The notes under the pieces: model-generated
Seen by the model: the letters and a program-made list of their open reading frames with translations, nothing else
Told to the model about the DNA's origin: nothing
Databases searched by the model: none
Part shown: positions 1 to 5,371 of the stretch, in pieces
Layout of the letters: every line of letters starts with the position of its first letter
Position numbering within the stretch: the stretch's first letter is position 1
Origin: Halomonas halophila
GTDB taxonomy: Bacteria > Pseudomonadota > Gammaproteobacteria > Pseudomonadales > Halomonadaceae
Length of the DNA: 5,371 nucleotides
Direction: 5' to 3'
Assembly (NCBI GenBank): GCA_002433675.1
Contig: DJIP01000097.1
Location: 1 to 5,371, forward strand
Position numbers and translations under genes: made by a program

Positions 1-98
1 TCTCCCCGGACGATGGCGTCCTGCAATTGATGAAAGACCCGCTCGGCGAGGGTTCTGACTTCGGGGGTGGCGGGGGTCTCGTATTCGGCGCTGGTCAT
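1..98 (-). CDS. GntR-family transcriptional regulator, N-terminal fragment (PrpR-like)
   Basis: The first 32 codons of a minus-strand gene are present; the rest lies beyond the left edge. The peptide begins MTSAEYETPATPEV and continues RTLAERVFHQLQDAIVRG. The second part is the typical opening of the winged helix-turn-helix of FCD-type GntR regulators, whose next residues normally read like 'ELxPGxKIxE'. The start chosen is the ATG at 98-96; no other in-frame ATG is visible in the fragment. No clear Shine-Dalgarno sequence precedes it, because a palindromic operator fills the 6-19 bases upstream. From memory, the opening and the ATTGTCGACAAT operator both resemble the GntR-type PrpR that controls 2-methylcitrate genes in pseudomonads, and such a regulator would act as a metabolite-responsive repressor. 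The family is well supported. The PrpR identity is an inference, since neither the effector domain nor the prp genes are in view. Confidence 0.8.
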   Translation of the reverse strand, partial: MTSAEYETPATPEVRTLAERVFHQLQDAIVRG

Positions 99-103
99 GG
101 AAT

Positions 104-117
104 CATTGTCGACAATG
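104..117. promoter_or_regulatory. Perfect 14-bp palindromic operator, CATTGTCGACAATG
   Basis: This is a perfect inverted repeat centred between 110 and 111. Its TTGTCGACAA core is of the type bound by FCD-GntR regulators. It lies 5 bp before the start codon of the GntR fragment, downstream of that gene's candidate promoter, so bound protein could block transcription or the transcript leader could be occluded. Autoregulation by the adjacent regulator is the simplest reading. Binding is inferred. Confidence 0.7.
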
Positions 118-130
118 TTGGGATAACGGA

Positions 131-159
131 AATGTAAGATACGCCAAGGCGCGGGTCAA
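131..159 (-). promoter_or_regulatory. Candidate sigma-70 promoter for the GntR-family gene
   Basis: Read on the minus strand, TTGACC (159-154) and TACATT (136-131) are separated by 17 bases. This matches 5 of 6 and 4 of 6 consensus positions. A start site near 124 would give a leader of about 26 bases that contains the palindrome at 104-117. The prediction is from pattern only. Confidence 0.45.
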
Positions 160-191
160 TGGCCTGATCAGGCTCACAACCTTAACCATTG

Positions 192-203
192 GTTGTAGAC
201 AAT
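192..203. promoter_or_regulatory. Second, diverged GntR-type operator (GTTGTAGACAAT)
   Basis: It matches ATTGTCGACAAT at 10 of 12 positions and keeps both TTGT and ACAA half-sites. Its centre is 87 bp from the perfect palindrome, upstream of the candidate promoter of the GntR gene. It may be an auxiliary site for looping or cooperative repression of the minus-strand gene. Confidence 0.5.
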
Positions 204-221
204 GCCATCCATCTTCCTTGT

Positions 222-233
222 CCTGTCGACAAT
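222..233. promoter_or_regulatory. Third GntR-type operator (CCTGTCGACAAT)
   Basis: It matches ATTGTCGACAAT at 10 of 12 positions, with an intact right half and centre. Its centre is 30 bp (about three helical turns) from the second copy, so both could be bound on the same DNA face. It is 30 bp upstream of the candidate pabB promoter, so an effect on pabB is possible, but nothing in the pathway logic calls for it. Confidence 0.45.
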
Positions 234-260
234 GCAGCGTTGACTCACGCTATCCTTGCC

Positions 261-281
261 CAACGACAAGCCCCGTCGTTG
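261..281. repeat. 7-bp inverted repeat upstream of pabB
   Basis: CAACGAC (261-267) and GTCGTTG (275-281) are perfect inverted arms around a 7-base spacer. The left arm overlaps the candidate -35 element of pabB and the right arm lies between -35 and -10, a layout that would suit a repressor operator. No known binding motif is recognised, and chance cannot be excluded at this arm length. Confidence 0.35.
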
Positions 282-291
282 CCCGTAGAAT
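263..291 (+). promoter_or_regulatory. Candidate pabB promoter
   Basis: ACGACA (263-268) and TAGAAT (286-291) are separated by 17 bases, matching 4 of 6 and 5 of 6 consensus positions. Transcription would start near 298 and give a leader of about 22 bases before the ATG at 320, leaving room for the GAGG ribosome binding site at 310-313. The -10 element is good and the -35 is mediocre. Confidence 0.4.
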
Positions 292-319
292 ATGCCGCCT
301 GCAACGCCCGAGGCCCCGA

Positions 320-1687
320 ATGAACGCCGAGCTCCAGACCACCTCCCTGCCCTACCACGCGACCCCCCTGCGCTATTTCGAGGCCCTGCGCTCGAGGCCC
401 GGGGCGGTGCTGCTGGACAGCGGCCGGCCCCAGGCCCCCGGCGGACGATTCGACATCCTGTCGAGCGACCCTATCGAATGGCTGGAAGTGGATCAGCACG
501 GCCAGCCCAGAGACTCCAGCGGTACCGCCCTCGACGGCTGTGCCTTCGACGCCCAGCAGCGCCTGCTCGAACGCCTGCCTCGCCCATGCCAGGAGCTTGA
601 GCTGCCCTTCGTCGGCGGGCTGATCGGCTTCTGGAGCTACGATCTGGGCCGGCAACTGGCGAGAATCGAAGGGCCTTCACGGTCCGCCACCGCCCTGCCC
701 CAGGCCCGACTCGGCCTGTACGACTGGGCGCTGATCCAGGACCACCAGGAACGCCGCTGCCATCTCGTCGCTTCCCCCGAGCGGCGCAAGCAGGTGCAGG
801 CCTGGCTGGCGACACAGACTCCTGCCGGCGACTTTTCACTAAGCTCCGTATTTACCTCCAACCTGACCGAAGCGGACTACCGCGATCGCTTCGCCAGGGT
901 GCAGGACTACATCCATGCCGGGGACTGCTACCAGATCAATCTGGCTCAACGGTATTCGGCGGACTACCAGGGCGACCTGTGGCAGGCCTATCTGCGCCTG
1001 CGCGACGCGACCCCGACCCCCTTCGCCGGCTTCATGGCCTGGCATCGTGCAGGGCGTGAACAGGCGCTGCTGTCGCTGTCTCCCGAACGCTTCATCGAAA
1101 GCCGCCAGGGTGAGGTGGAGACGCGTCCCATCAAGGGCACGCGCCCACGGGGAGCCAATGAGCAGGAGGATGCTGCCCTGGCACAGGAGCTGTCCTCGAG
1201 CATCAAGGATCGCGCCGAGAACGTGATGATCGTGGACCTGTTGCGCAATGATCTAGGCCGCGTGTGCCAGCCAGGGACAGTCAAGGTCCCCCAGCTTTGC
1301 GGACTGGAAAGCTACGCCAATGTTCACCATCTGGTGAGCGTGGTGAAGGGTCGCCTACCCGACGAGACGCCACCGCTCAAGCTGCTGGAAGCGGCCTTCC
1401 CCGGCGGCTCGATCACCGGTGCCCCCAAGATTCGCGCCATGCAGATCATCGACGAACTTGAGCCGGATCGGCGCAGCGCCTACTGCGGCAGCCTCGGCTA
1501 CGTCGATGTGCGTGGCCATATGGATACGTCCATTGCCATCCGCACCCTGGTCGCCGACGCCGGCCGCCTGCACATCTGGGGCGGCGGCGGTCTCGTCGCG
1601 GATTCCCAGGAGCAAGCCGAGTACACAGAGACCCAGGACAAGATTCGCCATCTGATGGCCGCCCTGGGCAAACCTGCCAAATGGTAA
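320..1687 (+). CDS. pabB: Aminodeoxychorismate synthase component I (PabB)
   Basis: The 455-residue protein has the usual length for PabB. PabB aminates chorismate to 4-amino-4-deoxychorismate using ammonia from the glutamine amidotransferase PabA; this is the first committed step to p-aminobenzoate and folate in the cytoplasm. An N-terminal anthranilate-synthase-type domain covers about residues 1-140 and the chorismate-binding domain about 180-448. The PIKGT motif carries Lys272, equivalent to the nucleophilic lysine that separates PabB from anthranilate synthase (PIAGT). Other hallmarks are SITGAPK (364-370), YCGSLGY (388-394) and WGGGGLVADS (420-429). The ATG at 320 is preferred over an in-frame ATG at 218 because GAGG at 310-313 sits six bases before it and the extra 34 residues look unlike the family. 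No pabA is adjacent. The gene ends in a double stop, TAATAA, and cysH follows after 114 bp. Confidence 0.95.
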   Translation: MNAELQTTSLPYHATPLRYFEALRSRPGAVLLDSGRPQAPGGRFDILSSDPIEWLEVDQHGQPRDSSGTALDGCAFDAQQRLLERLPRPCQELELPFVGGLIGFWSYDLGRQLARIEGPSRSATALPQARLGLYDWALIQDHQERRCHLVASPERRKQVQAWLATQTPAGDFSLSSVFTSNLTEADYRDRFARVQDYIHAGDCYQINLAQRYSADYQGDLWQAYLRLRDATPTPFAGFMAWHRAGREQALLSLSPERFIESRQGEVETRPIKGTRPRGANEQEDAALAQELSSSIKDRAENVMIVDLLRNDLGRVCQPGTVKVPQLCGLESYANVHHLVSVVKGRLPDETPPLKLLEAAFPGGSITGAPKIRAMQIIDELEPDRRSAYCGSLGYVDVRGHMDTSIAIRTLVADAGRLHIWGGGGLVADSQEQAEYTETQDKIRHLMAALGKPAKW

Positions 1688-1696
1688 TAAGAAACC

Positions 1697-1725
1697 TTAC
1701 CGCTAATCGATAAACGCTATATAAG
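1697..1725 (+). promoter_or_regulatory. Weak candidate cysH promoter
   Basis: TTACCG (1697-1702) and TATAAG (1720-1725) are 17 bases apart. The -10 is good (5 of 6) but the -35 is poor (3 of 6), as expected for a promoter that depends on an activator such as CysB. A start near 1732 would give a leader of about 70 bases. I cannot identify a CysB site with confidence because its consensus is loose. Confidence 0.35.
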
Positions 1726-1742
1726 AACCGAACCAATCGATA
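1705..1742. repeat. Octamer AATCGATA repeated 30 bp apart
   Basis: AATCGATA occurs at 1705-1712 and 1735-1742, on either side of the candidate cysH -10 element, with a 30-bp period close to three helical turns. Each contains the palindrome ATCGAT. Spacing and location suit a pair of protein-binding sites, but no known regulator is recognised. Confidence 0.4.
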
Positions 1743-1758
1743 TTGGGGCGATGGCGCC

Positions 1759-1786
1759 GGGTTTTGGTAGGGTATCGGCAAAACCC
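1759..1786 (+). promoter_or_regulatory. Leader hairpin just before the cysH ribosome binding site
   Basis: GGGTTTTG (1759-1766) and CAAAACCC (1779-1786) are perfect 8-bp arms around a 12-base loop. The stem ends five bases before the GGAGG at 1792-1796. No T-rich tract follows, so it is unlikely to be a terminator. It may affect translation or stability of the cysH message; function is inferred from position only. Confidence 0.4.
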
Positions 1787-1801
1787 CCAGTGGAGGTCGC
1801 C

Positions 1802-2542
1802 GTGACGTCCTTTGACCCCAATGCGTTCGTCCTGGCCAATGACCAGGCGACACCCAAGAATATCCTGAAAGCCGCCTACGAGGCCTTCGGCGAACTGACC
1901 GTGTCATTCTCCGGCGCCGAGGACGTGGTGCTGGTCGACCTGGCCCTCAAGGTGGCGCCCAAGGACAAGGTCAAGGTGTTCAGCCTGGACACCGGGCGTT
2001 TGCACGCCGAGACCTACGAGTTCTTCGAACGAGTGCGCAATCACTACGATATCGAGCTCGATATTCGCTTCCCCGATCACCAGGCGGTGCAGGCGCTGAC
2101 CAGCGAGAAGGGGTTGTTCAGCTTTTACCAGGATGGTCACCACGAGTGCTGCGGCATTCGCAAGGTCGCGCCACTGCGCCAGCGCCTGGCAGGCCTGCCG
2201 GTGTGGGTCACCGGGCAGCGTCGGGACCAGAGCCCGGGCACCCGTTCGAAGCTGCAGATCGCCGAGCGCGACACCGCCTTCGGCAGCGACGATCAACCGC
2301 TGTACAAGATCAATCCGCTGACCCACTGGTCCAGCGAAGACGTGTGGAACTATATCCGCTCCTTCGACGTGCCCTACAACGCCCTGCACGAGAAGGGCTA
2401 CGTCAGCATCGGTTGCGCGCCCTGCACCCGGCCCATTCTGCCTGGCCAGCACGAGCGCGAGGGTCGCTGGTGGTGGGAAGACCAGGGTGGCAAGGAATGC
2501 GGGCTACATGCCCTCAACCTGCCCCAGGCGGCCACCAGCTGA
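1802..2542 (+). CDS. cysH: Assimilatory sulfonucleotide (APS/PAPS) reductase CysH, 4Fe-4S type
   Basis: CysH reduces activated sulfate (APS and/or PAPS) to sulfite and AMP or PAP, with electrons from thioredoxin, in cytoplasmic cysteine biosynthesis. The GTG at 1802 is chosen because GGAGG at 1792-1796 lies five bases upstream; an in-frame ATG at 1751 would add 17 atypical residues and has no such site. The resulting 246 residues fit the bacterial family. The nucleotide-binding [10 protein letters not shown] is at 35-44 and the GQRRDQS loop at 138-144. Cys116-Cys117 and Cys205-x-x-Cys208 form the CC...CxxC set that holds a 4Fe-4S cluster. Catalytic Cys233 sits in the C-terminal ECGLH motif. 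The four cluster cysteines are absent from enteric PAPS reductases, so APS is the likely substrate, as in pseudomonads. The gene faces cysB across a shared terminator. Confidence 0.95.
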   Translation: MTSFDPNAFVLANDQATPKNILKAAYEAFGELTVSFSGAEDVVLVDLALKVAPKDKVKVFSLDTGRLHAETYEFFERVRNHYDIELDIRFPDHQAVQALTSEKGLFSFYQDGHHECCGIRKVAPLRQRLAGLPVWVTGQRRDQSPGTRSKLQIAERDTAFGSDDQPLYKINPLTHWSSEDVWNYIRSFDVPYNALHEKGYVSIGCAPCTRPILPGQHEREGRWWWEDQGGKECGLHALNLPQAATS

Positions 2543-2573
2543 CGTTCTGACGTCTTTGGCTGCACTAGATCAA

Positions 2574-2607
2574 AAGGGCCCCGGACTCGCTTGAGTCCGG
2601 GGCCCTT
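2574..2607. terminator. Strong bidirectional terminator between cysH and cysB
   Basis: A perfect 15-bp stem (2574-2588 with 2593-2607) closes a 4-base loop, GCTT. The arms read AAGGGCCCCGGACTC and its complement. In the plus direction TT CCACTTTTC follows; in the minus direction the stem is followed by TTG after an AA/TT stem end, giving a short T run. The position, 32 bp after the cysH stop and 50 bp after the cysB stop, fits termination of both convergent genes. Confidence 0.88.
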
Positions 2608-2656
2608 CCACTTTTCACCACGTGGGTGAACCTCGCGTGCCGCCACCGCGCCGGAG

Positions 2657-3637
<981 letters not shown>

Positions 3638-3709
3638 TTACCTCGTCCAAAGTCGACGGATTGGCACGGTGGTCGCGGAAGCGGACTAGACTGGAGCCAT
3701 CGCGTTGGC

Positions 3710-3767
3710 GGCATGACAGCGTCCTTGCCTGGGTTAGCGAACTGGACCTCGGGCATGACAACATGCC
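3710..3767. repeat. Repeated GGCATGACA and a palindrome upstream of cysB
   Basis: GGCATGACA occurs at 3710-3718 and 3752-3760, exactly 42 bp apart (four helical turns). The second copy forms an inverted repeat, GGCATG (3752-3757) with CATGCC (3762-3767), around a 4-base spacer. The palindrome overlaps the candidate cysB -35 element. The phasing suggests an operator, possibly for autoregulation of cysB, but the sequence does not match a CysB consensus that I can state with confidence. Confidence 0.45.
3733..3761 (-). promoter_or_regulatory. Candidate cysB promoter
   Basis: On the minus strand TTGTCA (3761-3756) and GCTAAC (3738-3733) are 17 bases apart, matching 5 of 6 and 3 of 6 consensus positions. 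The start would fall near 3726, leaving a leader of about 100 bases. The weak -10 makes this tentative. Confidence 0.3.
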
Positions 3768-3864
3768 AAAGCGCCATAAAAAACCACCTTTGTGATTACT
3801 TTATAGCATAATGAGATGAGATGCAGCGATTCGTAAGCTGACTAAGAAACTATCGACCCAATAT

Positions 3865-3893
3865 TTGCCAGCGTATGGGCCGACCGCTACCAT
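3865..3893 (+). promoter_or_regulatory. Candidate trxA promoter
   Basis: TTGCCA (3865-3870) and TACCAT (3888-3893) are 17 bases apart, matching 5 of 6 and 4 of 6 consensus positions. Transcription would start near 3900, giving a leader of about 60 bases before the trxA ATG at 3963. Confidence 0.5.
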
Positions 3894-3962
3894 CGTCCCA
3901 CCGGACATGGCAGACATGTCCCACATTCCGCTCGATGAAGCGCAACGTAGATGGAGAAACAC

Positions 3963-4286
3963 ATGGCTAACAATGTCGATGTCACCAATGCCAACTTCGA
4001 GCAGGAAGTTCTGCAGGCCGACTCCCCGGTGTTGCTGAAGTTCTGGGCTCCCTGGTGTGGCCCCTGCAAGGTCATGGCACCGGTGGTCGATGAAGTCGCC
4101 GAGGAGCGTGACGGCGCCCTCAAGGTCGTCAGCATCAACGTCGACGATGCCCCGGAAATCGCCGCCGAGCAGGGCGTACGTGGCGTCCCCACCGTGATGC
4201 TGTTCAAGTCAGGTGCCAAGGTGGCTTCCCTGGTGGGTGCCCAGTCGAAGTCCCAGCTGACCCAGTTCATCGACCAGAACGCCTGA
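3963..4286 (+). CDS. trxA: Thioredoxin 1 (TrxA) with atypical buried residues
   Basis: This 107-residue cytoplasmic dithiol carrier is one residue shorter than processed-family norms. It is reduced by thioredoxin reductase and passes electrons to targets such as ribonucleotide reductase, peroxiredoxins and the CysH encoded nearby. The WCGPC active site places the redox cysteines at 32 and 35, and the cis-proline is Pro76 in GVPT. There is no signal peptide. The ATG at 3963 has GGAG at 3953-3956, six bases upstream; the in-frame ATG at 3951 would swallow that site. Two residues are odd. The buried aspartate before FWA (Asp26 in E. coli) is Lys26 (codon AAG at 4038), and the position of its partner Lys57 is Ser57 (codon AGC at 4131). 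Otherwise the fold looks intact. The gene stands alone, with its own promoter. Confidence 0.95.
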   Translation: MANNVDVTNANFEQEVLQADSPVLLKFWAPWCGPCKVMAPVVDEVAEERDGALKVVSINVDDAPEIAAEQGVRGVPTVMLFKSGAKVASLVGAQSKSQLTQFIDQNA

Positions 4287-4330
4287 TACAACGCTGTCGA
4301 CCTCTGCCATCGCCGCAGGGGGCGTCCAGC

Positions 4331-4348
4331 CAGGGGCCAAGGCCCCTG
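4331..4348. terminator. Short GC-rich hairpin after trxA
   Basis: CAGGGGCC and GGCCCCTG are perfect complements with a 2-base spacer, so a 7-bp stem with the loop CAAG is realistic. It starts 44 bp after the trxA stop. No T tract follows, so it may be a stability element or part of a compound terminator with the next hairpin. Confidence 0.4.
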
Positions 4349-4351
4349 CCT

Positions 4352-4388
4352 CATGGCCCGGGATCCTCTGTCAGGATCTCGGGCCATG
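4352..4388. terminator. Long hairpin, probable trxA terminator or 3' stability element
   Basis: A 16-bp stem (4352-4367 with 4373-4388) has one G-T wobble (4361 with 4379) and a 5-base loop, CTGTC. It starts three bases after the previous hairpin. The following TCGTTACC is not a proper T tract, so rho-independent termination is uncertain. It could also protect the trxA 3' end. Because the stem is symmetric it could act on ytoQ transcripts arriving from the right as well. Confidence 0.5.
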
Positions 4389-4415
4389 TCGTTACCGACA
4401 ACTGCTGACGTTGCT

Positions 4416-4454
4416 GCCGATCAGTACTGCCGATCAGCACTGCCGATCGCTACT
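4416..4454. repeat. Three tandem 13-bp repeats, GCCGATCAGYACT type
   Basis: Consecutive units read GCCGATCAGTACT, GCCGATCAGCACT and GCCGATCGCTACT. The first two differ at one base; the third differs from the first at two. They lie in the non-coding gap between the convergent trxA and ytoQ genes, past the trxA hairpins. Slipped-strand duplication explains them; a period of 13 bp does not match helical phasing, so a binding array is less likely. Confidence 0.75.
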
Positions 4455-4464
4455 GCAGGTAAGA

Positions 4465-4489
4465 CAGGGCTTCGGGGAGGCAAGCCCTG
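4465..4489. terminator. Weak hairpin downstream of ytoQ
   Basis: CAGGGCTT (4465-4472) and AAGCCCTG (4482-4489) form an 8-bp stem with a 9-base loop. In the ytoQ direction it lies about 49 bp past the stop and is followed by TCTTACC, a poor T run. It is a possible ytoQ terminator. Confidence 0.35.
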
Positions 4490-4537
4490 CCCCGCCCGAG
4501 GATGCCTTCGAGCGAGGCTTGGCCCGGTCTCGATATA

Positions 4538-4978
4538 TCAGTCCCGCAGCACGTAACGCAGAATCTCCACCACCTGGTCGGTGGTCGTGGCCCAGGCCTG
4601 GGCGTCGGCATCGACCTCCTTGAGCGGATGTACGATGTCCTCGCCGTGCAGCGTGACGTAAGGCTTGCCGAGGGCCGAGCAGTAGCCGGCATCGAAGGCC
4701 GCGTTCCACTGCTTGTACTTGTCACCGAAACGCACCACCACCAGATCGCTCTGCTCGATCAGGGTCCGGGTACGGATGGCATTGACTCTCGACGACTGGT
4801 GATCACGCCAGAAGCCGCTTTCCGGCACGCCCAGCATGTCTCCAGCGGCGTCGCTGGCATCATGATCGGTCACCGCCTGGGTGAACACCACGTCCAGCCC
4901 GGCTTCTCTGGCTCCCTGCTTGATCTCTTCACGCCAGTCGGTGTGGATCTCACCGGACAGGTAGACGGTAAAACTCAT
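4538..4978 (-). CDS. ytoQ: YtoQ-family protein (nucleoside deoxyribosyltransferase-like)
   Basis: The 146-residue protein matches the YtoQ family of Bacillus and proteobacteria, whose biochemical role is not established. The family is thought to be related to the nucleoside 2-deoxyribosyltransferase fold. Conserved blocks are VYLSGEIHTDWREEI (5-19), TDHDASDAAGDMLG (37-50), the SDLVVVRFGDKYKQWN strand and loop (77-92) and FDAGYCSALGKPYVTL (95-110). The GEIHxDWR and FGxKYKQWNxAxDAxY patterns are the diagnostic ones, and resemble a nucleotide or sugar-phosphate pocket. No signal peptide or membrane segment is seen, so it is cytoplasmic. The ATG at 4978 is chosen over an in-frame ATG at 5008 because AAGGAA lies eight bases upstream of the former and family members begin at this point. 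It is transcribed alone, convergent with trxA. The link to its neighbours is unknown. Confidence 0.87.
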   Translation of the reverse strand: MSFTVYLSGEIHTDWREEIKQGAREAGLDVVFTQAVTDHDASDAAGDMLGVPESGFWRDHQSSRVNAIRTRTLIEQSDLVVVRFGDKYKQWNAAFDAGYCSALGKPYVTLHGEDIVHPLKEVDADAQAWATTTDQVVEILRYVLRD

Positions 4979-5161
4979 GGCCTCATTTCCTTTTTCTCGG
5001 TCTTGCATGAATCATTGTCGGAGTGCCAGGACGCCGCCACCGGCCGTCACCCAAAAGAGGGACCAGGACATTCGGACTTCATCCTGGCCTTCGGAGCTGA
5101 TAATTTGCCTATTGGCGGTCTGAGCAACCTGGCCCTCGTGGCTTCTTGCGTGGCGCTCACC

Positions 5162-5189
5162 ATCATACCCGCGCCCCCTGTACTGACAA
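5162..5189 (-). promoter_or_regulatory. Strong candidate ytoQ promoter
   Basis: On the minus strand TTGTCA (5189-5184) and TATGAT (5167-5162) are 16 bases apart, each matching 5 of 6 consensus positions. It is the best-scoring promoter I find in the window. A start near 5155 leaves a leader of about 175 bases before ytoQ. That leader contains a 6-bp inverted repeat (CCAGGA 5063-5068 with TCCTGG 5082-5087, plus-strand reading) but no clear coding sequence. Confidence 0.55.
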
Positions 5190-5273
5190 ACCGGTTGCCC
5201 GGCGCAATGACGGCGCGGAGGAATAGGCGCGAGCACCATCAGTCCGTCTGACTTTATTCGACAAGGACCTTCG

Positions 5274-5371
5274 ATGCACCAGCAGGACTCCCCTTCCAAC
5301 CGGCCAACCCCCATCAGTGCGGATACCCGGGAAGCCAATCGACGCCTGGACCATTTCGGCTCTCGCGAGGC
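5274..5371 (+). CDS. Unidentified protein, N-terminal fragment
   Basis: An open frame starts at ATG 5274 and runs off the right edge after 32 codons. AAGGA at 5263-5267, six bases upstream, is a good ribosome binding site and supports a real start. The visible peptide is MHQQDSPSNRPTPISAD then TREANRRLDHFGSRE. It is hydrophilic, with no signal peptide or membrane segment, and the first part looks disordered. I do not recognise it. The HFG near residue 28 faintly recalls the start of the ubiquinone methyltransferase UbiE (HFGxxxV), but this is too short to trust. No convincing promoter is seen between it and ytoQ, which is divergent. Confidence 0.6.
   Translation, partial: MHQQDSPSNRPTPISADTREANRRLDHFGSRE

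Noticed and set aside
218..319. N-terminal extension of pabB from the upstream ATG
   Set aside because: The extra 34 residues are Cys/Arg/Pro-rich and unlike PabB, the operator at 222-233 and the candidate promoter would lie inside it, and the ATG at 320 has its own GAGG.
320..1687. Anthranilate synthase component I (trpE) as the alternative identity
   Set aside because: The PIKGT motif with Lys272 marks PabB; TrpE has alanine at that place. Length and lack of adjacent trp genes agree.
1751..1801. N-terminal extension of cysH from ATG 1751
   Set aside because: It would place the leader hairpin and GGAGG within coding sequence. The GTG at 1802 has ideal spacing and gives the family length.
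3791..3806. CRP-like half-site TGTGA in the cysB-trxA gap
   Set aside because: The second half, six bases on, reads TATAG and does not resemble TCACA.
5009..5020. Copy of GAATCATTGTCG, identical to 100-111 at the GntR operator
   Set aside because: Only one half of the operator is present; the other arm (GAGTGC) does not match. Probably coincidence, though a degenerate site is not excluded.
5047..5163. 38-codon minus-strand open frame in the ytoQ leader
   Set aside because: Its ATG overlaps the -10 element of the ytoQ promoter, so it would lie upstream of the transcript start, and it has no ribosome binding site.
4502..5251. Plus-strand open frame (249 codons) covering ytoQ and its leader
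   Set aside because: It runs antisense to ytoQ, has no ribosome binding site at its start and matches no family. ytoQ conservation explains the open frame over most of its length.
5012..5338. Minus-strand open frame of 108 codons upstream of ytoQ
   Set aside because: It overlaps the start of the better supported gene at 5274 and the ytoQ promoter, and its peptide is Arg/Gly-rich and lacks features. Low-complexity shadow.

Overview
The window is GC-rich chromosomal DNA from a gammaproteobacterium. Protein resemblances and the mix of genes suggest the Halomonadaceae (Halomonas or Chromohalobacter relatives) or a nearby Pseudomonas-like lineage. This placement rests on remembered family sequences, not on a search. 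There are no rRNA or tRNA genes, mobile elements or CRISPR arrays. The visible content is core metabolism: four complete, confidently named genes, one complete gene of a poorly characterised family, and one gene fragment cut by each window edge.

Left edge (1-240): the first 32 codons of a minus-strand GntR-family regulator, followed by a control region with a perfect 14-bp palindrome (CATTGTCGACAATG) and two diverged copies of it. The operator type and the protein start both resemble the GntR-type PrpR of 2-methylcitrate (propionate) loci. Centre left (261-2542): pabB (aminodeoxychorismate synthase component I) and then cysH (an assimilatory sulfonucleotide reductase with the four iron-sulfur cysteines typical of APS reductases). 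The 114-bp gap before cysH holds a possible promoter, a repeated octamer and a leader hairpin. Centre (2574-3628): a strong bidirectional terminator separates cysH from convergent cysB, the LysR-type activator of sulfur assimilation, so the regulator and a probable target lie tail to tail. Right (3629-4286): a 334-bp divergent control region, then trxA (thioredoxin 1), which carries unusual residues at two buried positions. Far right (4287-5371): hairpins, a three-copy 13-bp tandem repeat, a minus-strand ytoQ-family gene with its own good promoter, and the first 32 codons of an unidentified plus-strand gene.

The genes fit together around reductive sulfur assimilation. CysB senses sulfur status through acetylserine-type inducers and activates cys genes. 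CysH reduces activated sulfate to sulfite, and thioredoxin is the usual electron donor that resets CysH. PabB (folate pathway) is probably only a neighbour; I recall a similar pabB/cysH/cysB cluster in Pseudomonas aeruginosa. I see no convincing undescribed system. The best items for follow-up are the thioredoxin Asp26/Lys57 replacement, the three-operator GntR control region, and the repeats upstream of cysH and cysB.
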